Positions 62,012 to 64,000 of a stretch of DNA of 64,000 bases are shown piece after piece. Numbering within the stretch: position 1 is the stretch's first letter; every line of letters starts with the position of its first letter. This stretch comes from Ruminococcus sp. (GTDB taxonomy: Bacteria > Bacillota > Clostridia > Oscillospirales > Ruminococcaceae), in assembly GCA_018376535.1 (NCBI GenBank), contig JAHABC010000002.1:62001-126000 (forward strand), given 5' to 3'. Below the pieces are notes generated by a model. That model did no database searches, had not been told where the DNA came from, and was given only the letters and a program-made list of their open reading frames with translations. The translations under genes and the position numbers were made by a program.

Positions 62012-62150
62012 AATGTATATCCTCCATTAAAATATTTTTAGTTATTACAAAGCATTGAATTGACAATCTTTCAATTTTCAATGCAGATTTAGAAAAGTCC
62101 AGTCAAAAATAACTCAAATACGGGGAATTTGAACTTTTTCCAACGCAACG
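62012..62150 (-). promoter_or_regulatory. Structured 5' leader of rplM-rpsI
   Basis: The leader is about 139 bases long and contains two stems on the minus strand: one at 62112-62133 (TTCAAAT with ATTTGAG) and one at 62052-62084 (GCATTG...CAATGC with inner AATTGA/TCAATT). Ribosomal protein leaders in Firmicutes often bind their own protein for feedback control, and this one may do the same. The exact family (L13 leader) is not confirmed by eye. Confidence 0.5.
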
Positions 62151-62156
62151 ATATTT

Positions 62157-62185
62157 ATTATAGACTATTTTTTTAGATATGTCAA
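62157..62185 (-). promoter_or_regulatory. Consensus promoter of rplM-rpsI
   Basis: Minus strand: TTGACA, 17 bases, TATAAT, both exact. Confidence 0.88.
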
Positions 62186-62304
62186 TACTAAAATAGAGTA
62201 TTTTTAGGCAAATTTAAGCGTTTAACAAAAATATTCTAAGTAAGTTCTTTAAATCTCTTTATTTTGCTTTAAATCTCTATAAAACTAGAGTTTCATTTTA
62301 CTGC

Positions 62305-62333
62305 TTGATTTATCTAGTGCAATAGTATATAAT
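62305..62333 (+). promoter_or_regulatory. Promoter of the peptide-binding lipoprotein gene
   Basis: TTGATT, 17 bases, TATAAT, 40 bases before the start. Confidence 0.75.
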
Positions 62334-62372
62334 AGTACTATAATTTCTTTTAGGTGGTGTATTGGTATTTCT

Positions 62373-64000
62373 ATGAGCGTTTTTAATAACAAACTTATTA
62401 AATTAGTATGCTGTTGCTTAACTTGTGGATTGCTTATGATGACTTCAGGGTGTGGAAAAGAGCAATCCGATGGAAAAGGGTATCTGTTTAAGTATACTAT
62501 GGTGCAAAATCCACAGAACCTAGACCCTCAAATTGCCGTAGATAGTAACTCTATAACGGTTATAAGTAACACTTATACTGGTCTTATGACTAAAGATATC
62601 AACGGAAACGTAGTGTGTGGCGTAGCTGACAGTTATACCGTATCTGATGATGGCTTGACGTACGTCTTTTATCTAAAAAAGGACTATAAATGGTATACCT
62701 TTGACAATACTTCCTTTGATGTAACTGCCGATGACTTTGTATTTGCTTTCTATAGGTTGTTCAATCCAGAGATGCAATCACCTTATGGTGAAAAGTTTTC
62801 TTGTCTAAAAAACGCTAAGGCTATACTTAATGGTAGCGAAGATTTAACCTACTCCGACGTGGGCGTGTACGCTAGTGATAAGTATACTATTACGTTCCTA
62901 CTAGATACCCCTAATGCAGACTTTTTAAACTTACTTACTCAATCTTTTGCCATGCCTTGCAATAAGACTTTTTTTGAGAGTACTCATTCCACATACGGTC
63001 TATACGATTACTCAACGGTATCCAATGGAGCGTTTTACATTAAGCAGTGGTTCTACGATAAGTATGGTAGCGATAACTTTTTAACTTTGCGTAGAAATCC
63101 AGTAAATCCGCAGTACGATGAGTATTCGCCTTATGCCATACAACTAACCATAGACGAAAAATCTACCTTAGATGACGTTCAGCATAGTTTCTACAAGGAC
63201 GAAACCGACCTTTACTATTGCAACTCTTTAGATAAATCCTCTATAGATAGAAACGACGTAGTTACATCTTACGATATATCTACGGTGGGATTGGTTTTTA
63301 ATACGCAAGATACTCAATTTAAGGAGAAATCTTTAAGAAACGCTTTTGCATACTCTGTAAATAGAGAAAAGGCTCTAAAGAAGTCTAATAGCGACATAGA
63401 TTTGGCTTATGGAATAGTTCCAAAATCCTGCAAGGTGTACGGAAAGTATTACCGAGATACTATTTCCGATACCTCATTGACTGAACATCTATCTCAAGAT
63501 GAGGTCTTGCAAAACTTCAACACTGCAAAAGATATCTTAGGGGAGATATCGGACGTTAGAATTATTATGGAAAACGGTATAGATAGTGCCTATATAAAAT
63601 CCATTGCAGACGAATGGCAAAAGTTGTTTAATATAAACGTCCTAATAGAACCCTTATCTGCTGAGGAGTTTAATAAATCTGTAGAGAGTAACGACTATCA
63701 GATTGCCATATACTCGCTTAACTCTACCGACGATAGCCCTTACTCATTTTTAAAATACTTTCTATCTACTAGCGAAAACTTTAACTATAGTAACCTTCAA
63801 GTAGATACACTTTTAAAGGCATCTGAGCAGTGTTTAAACTCCACCGATGTAGTTACCATGTATTCACAAGTAGAAGAAAGTATACTACACGATATAGTGT
63901 ATGTACCATTATACTATAATAAAAGTTATCTAGTGTGTGGCACTGGCATAGATAAGATAGAGTATAATCCATTTAACTATGTGTTAAACTTCGATTACGC
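62373..64000 (+). CDS. Oligopeptide-binding lipoprotein (SBP family 5), 3' end cut off by the window
   Basis: The frame runs open from ATG 62373 to the window end, about 542 residues. The N-terminus is a lipoprotein signal ending in TSGCGK, so the mature protein is anchored at Cys. Then come family blocks of OppA-type proteins: QNPQNLDPQIAVDS, LMTKDINGNVVCGVADSYTVSDDGLTYVFYL (in parts), and ADDFVFAFYRLFNPEMQSPY. It should capture peptides for an ABC importer whose other subunits may lie downstream. Only a few C-terminal residues appear to be missing. Confidence 0.9.
   Translation, partial: MSVFNNKLIKLVCCCLTCGLLMMTSGCGKEQSDGKGYLFKYTMVQNPQNLDPQIAVDSNSITVISNTYTGLMTKDINGNVVCGVADSYTVSDDGLTYVFYLKKDYKWYTFDNTSFDVTADDFVFAFYRLFNPEMQSPYGEKFSCLKNAKAILNGSEDLTYSDVGVYASDKYTITFLLDTPNADFLNLLTQSFAMPCNKTFFESTHSTYGLYDYSTVSNGAFYIKQWFYDKYGSDNFLTLRRNPVNPQYDEYSPYAIQLTIDEKSTLDDVQHSFYKDETDLYYCNSLDKSSIDRNDVVTSYDISTVGLVFNTQDTQFKEKSLRNAFAYSVNREKALKKSNSDIDLAYGIVPKSCKVYGKYYRDTISDTSLTEHLSQDEVLQNFNTAKDILGEISDVRIIMENGIDSAYIKSIADEWQKLFNINVLIEPLSAEEFNKSVESNDYQIAIYSLNSTDDSPYSFLKYFLSTSENFNYSNLQVDTLLKASEQCLNSTDVVTMYSQVEESILHDIVYVPLYYNKSYLVCGTGIDKIEYNPFNYVLNFDY

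Overview
The window is AT-rich DNA from a Gram-positive anaerobe, most likely a low-GC member of Clostridia related to Ruminococcaceae/Oscillospirales. The evidence is TTGACA-17-TATAAT promoters, GGAGG/AAAGGA ribosome binding sites, frequent TTG starts, Rho-independent terminators, type I dockerin sequences, two c-di-GMP signalling proteins and a Gram-positive ribosomal protein arrangement. Species cannot be fixed from the sequence alone.

Positions 1 to about 20.8 kb are the right-hand part of a siphovirus-like prophage read left to right. The order is: end of a replication module (DnaC-like loader, tyrosine recombinase, XRE regulator), HNH endonuclease with a candidate cos region, terminase, portal, ClpP-like protease, HK97 capsid, connectors, major tail protein, tail chaperones joined by a predicted -1 frameshift, tape measure, tail and adsorption proteins, holin, and a GH25 endolysin ending in a dockerin-like repeat. 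It stops next to the 3' end of a tRNA-Thr gene, a plausible attachment site. The left end and any repressor/integrase region lie outside the window.

From 20.8 to 35.2 kb are host genes: a NUDIX/winged-helix protein, a short structured leader region, a LacI-type-sensor diguanylate cyclase, a zinc-ribbon protein, a pyrophosphatase-like/NUDIX fusion with endonuclease III, NfeD and SPFH proteins, SecA, a DUF2314/DUF2185-like protein, an orphan prepilin, a flavin reductase, an SCP2 protein with a histone-H1-like tail and a SleB-type lipoprotein hydrolase. From 35.4 to 46.2 kb are a HAD phosphatase with a MoxR/DUF58/transglutaminase operon, a Met/Cys-metabolism PLP enzyme, a membrane EAL phosphodiesterase, and a secreted transglutaminase-like protein with a Thr-rich linker and a full dockerin.

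From 46.5 to 47.9 kb is a lone tnpB with one in-frame stop and a downstream omega-RNA-like region. It abuts an operon of two M16-peptidase-like proteins, lgt and folD. A heterodimeric ABC exporter controlled by a MarR regulator (52.6-57.1 kb) follows, with two inverted copies of an AT-rich repeat element flanking the exporter genes. The last part holds a uridine-kinase-like protein, tRNA-Gln, argJ, hflX, the rplM-rpsI operon with a structured leader, and an oligopeptide-binding lipoprotein cut by the window end.

The observations I rate highest are the dockerin-bearing phage endolysin, the inverted repeat pair with its intrusion into the end of folD, the shared MarR operator, the CCCAAAC frameshift signal, and the pyrophosphatase-like/NUDIX fusion.
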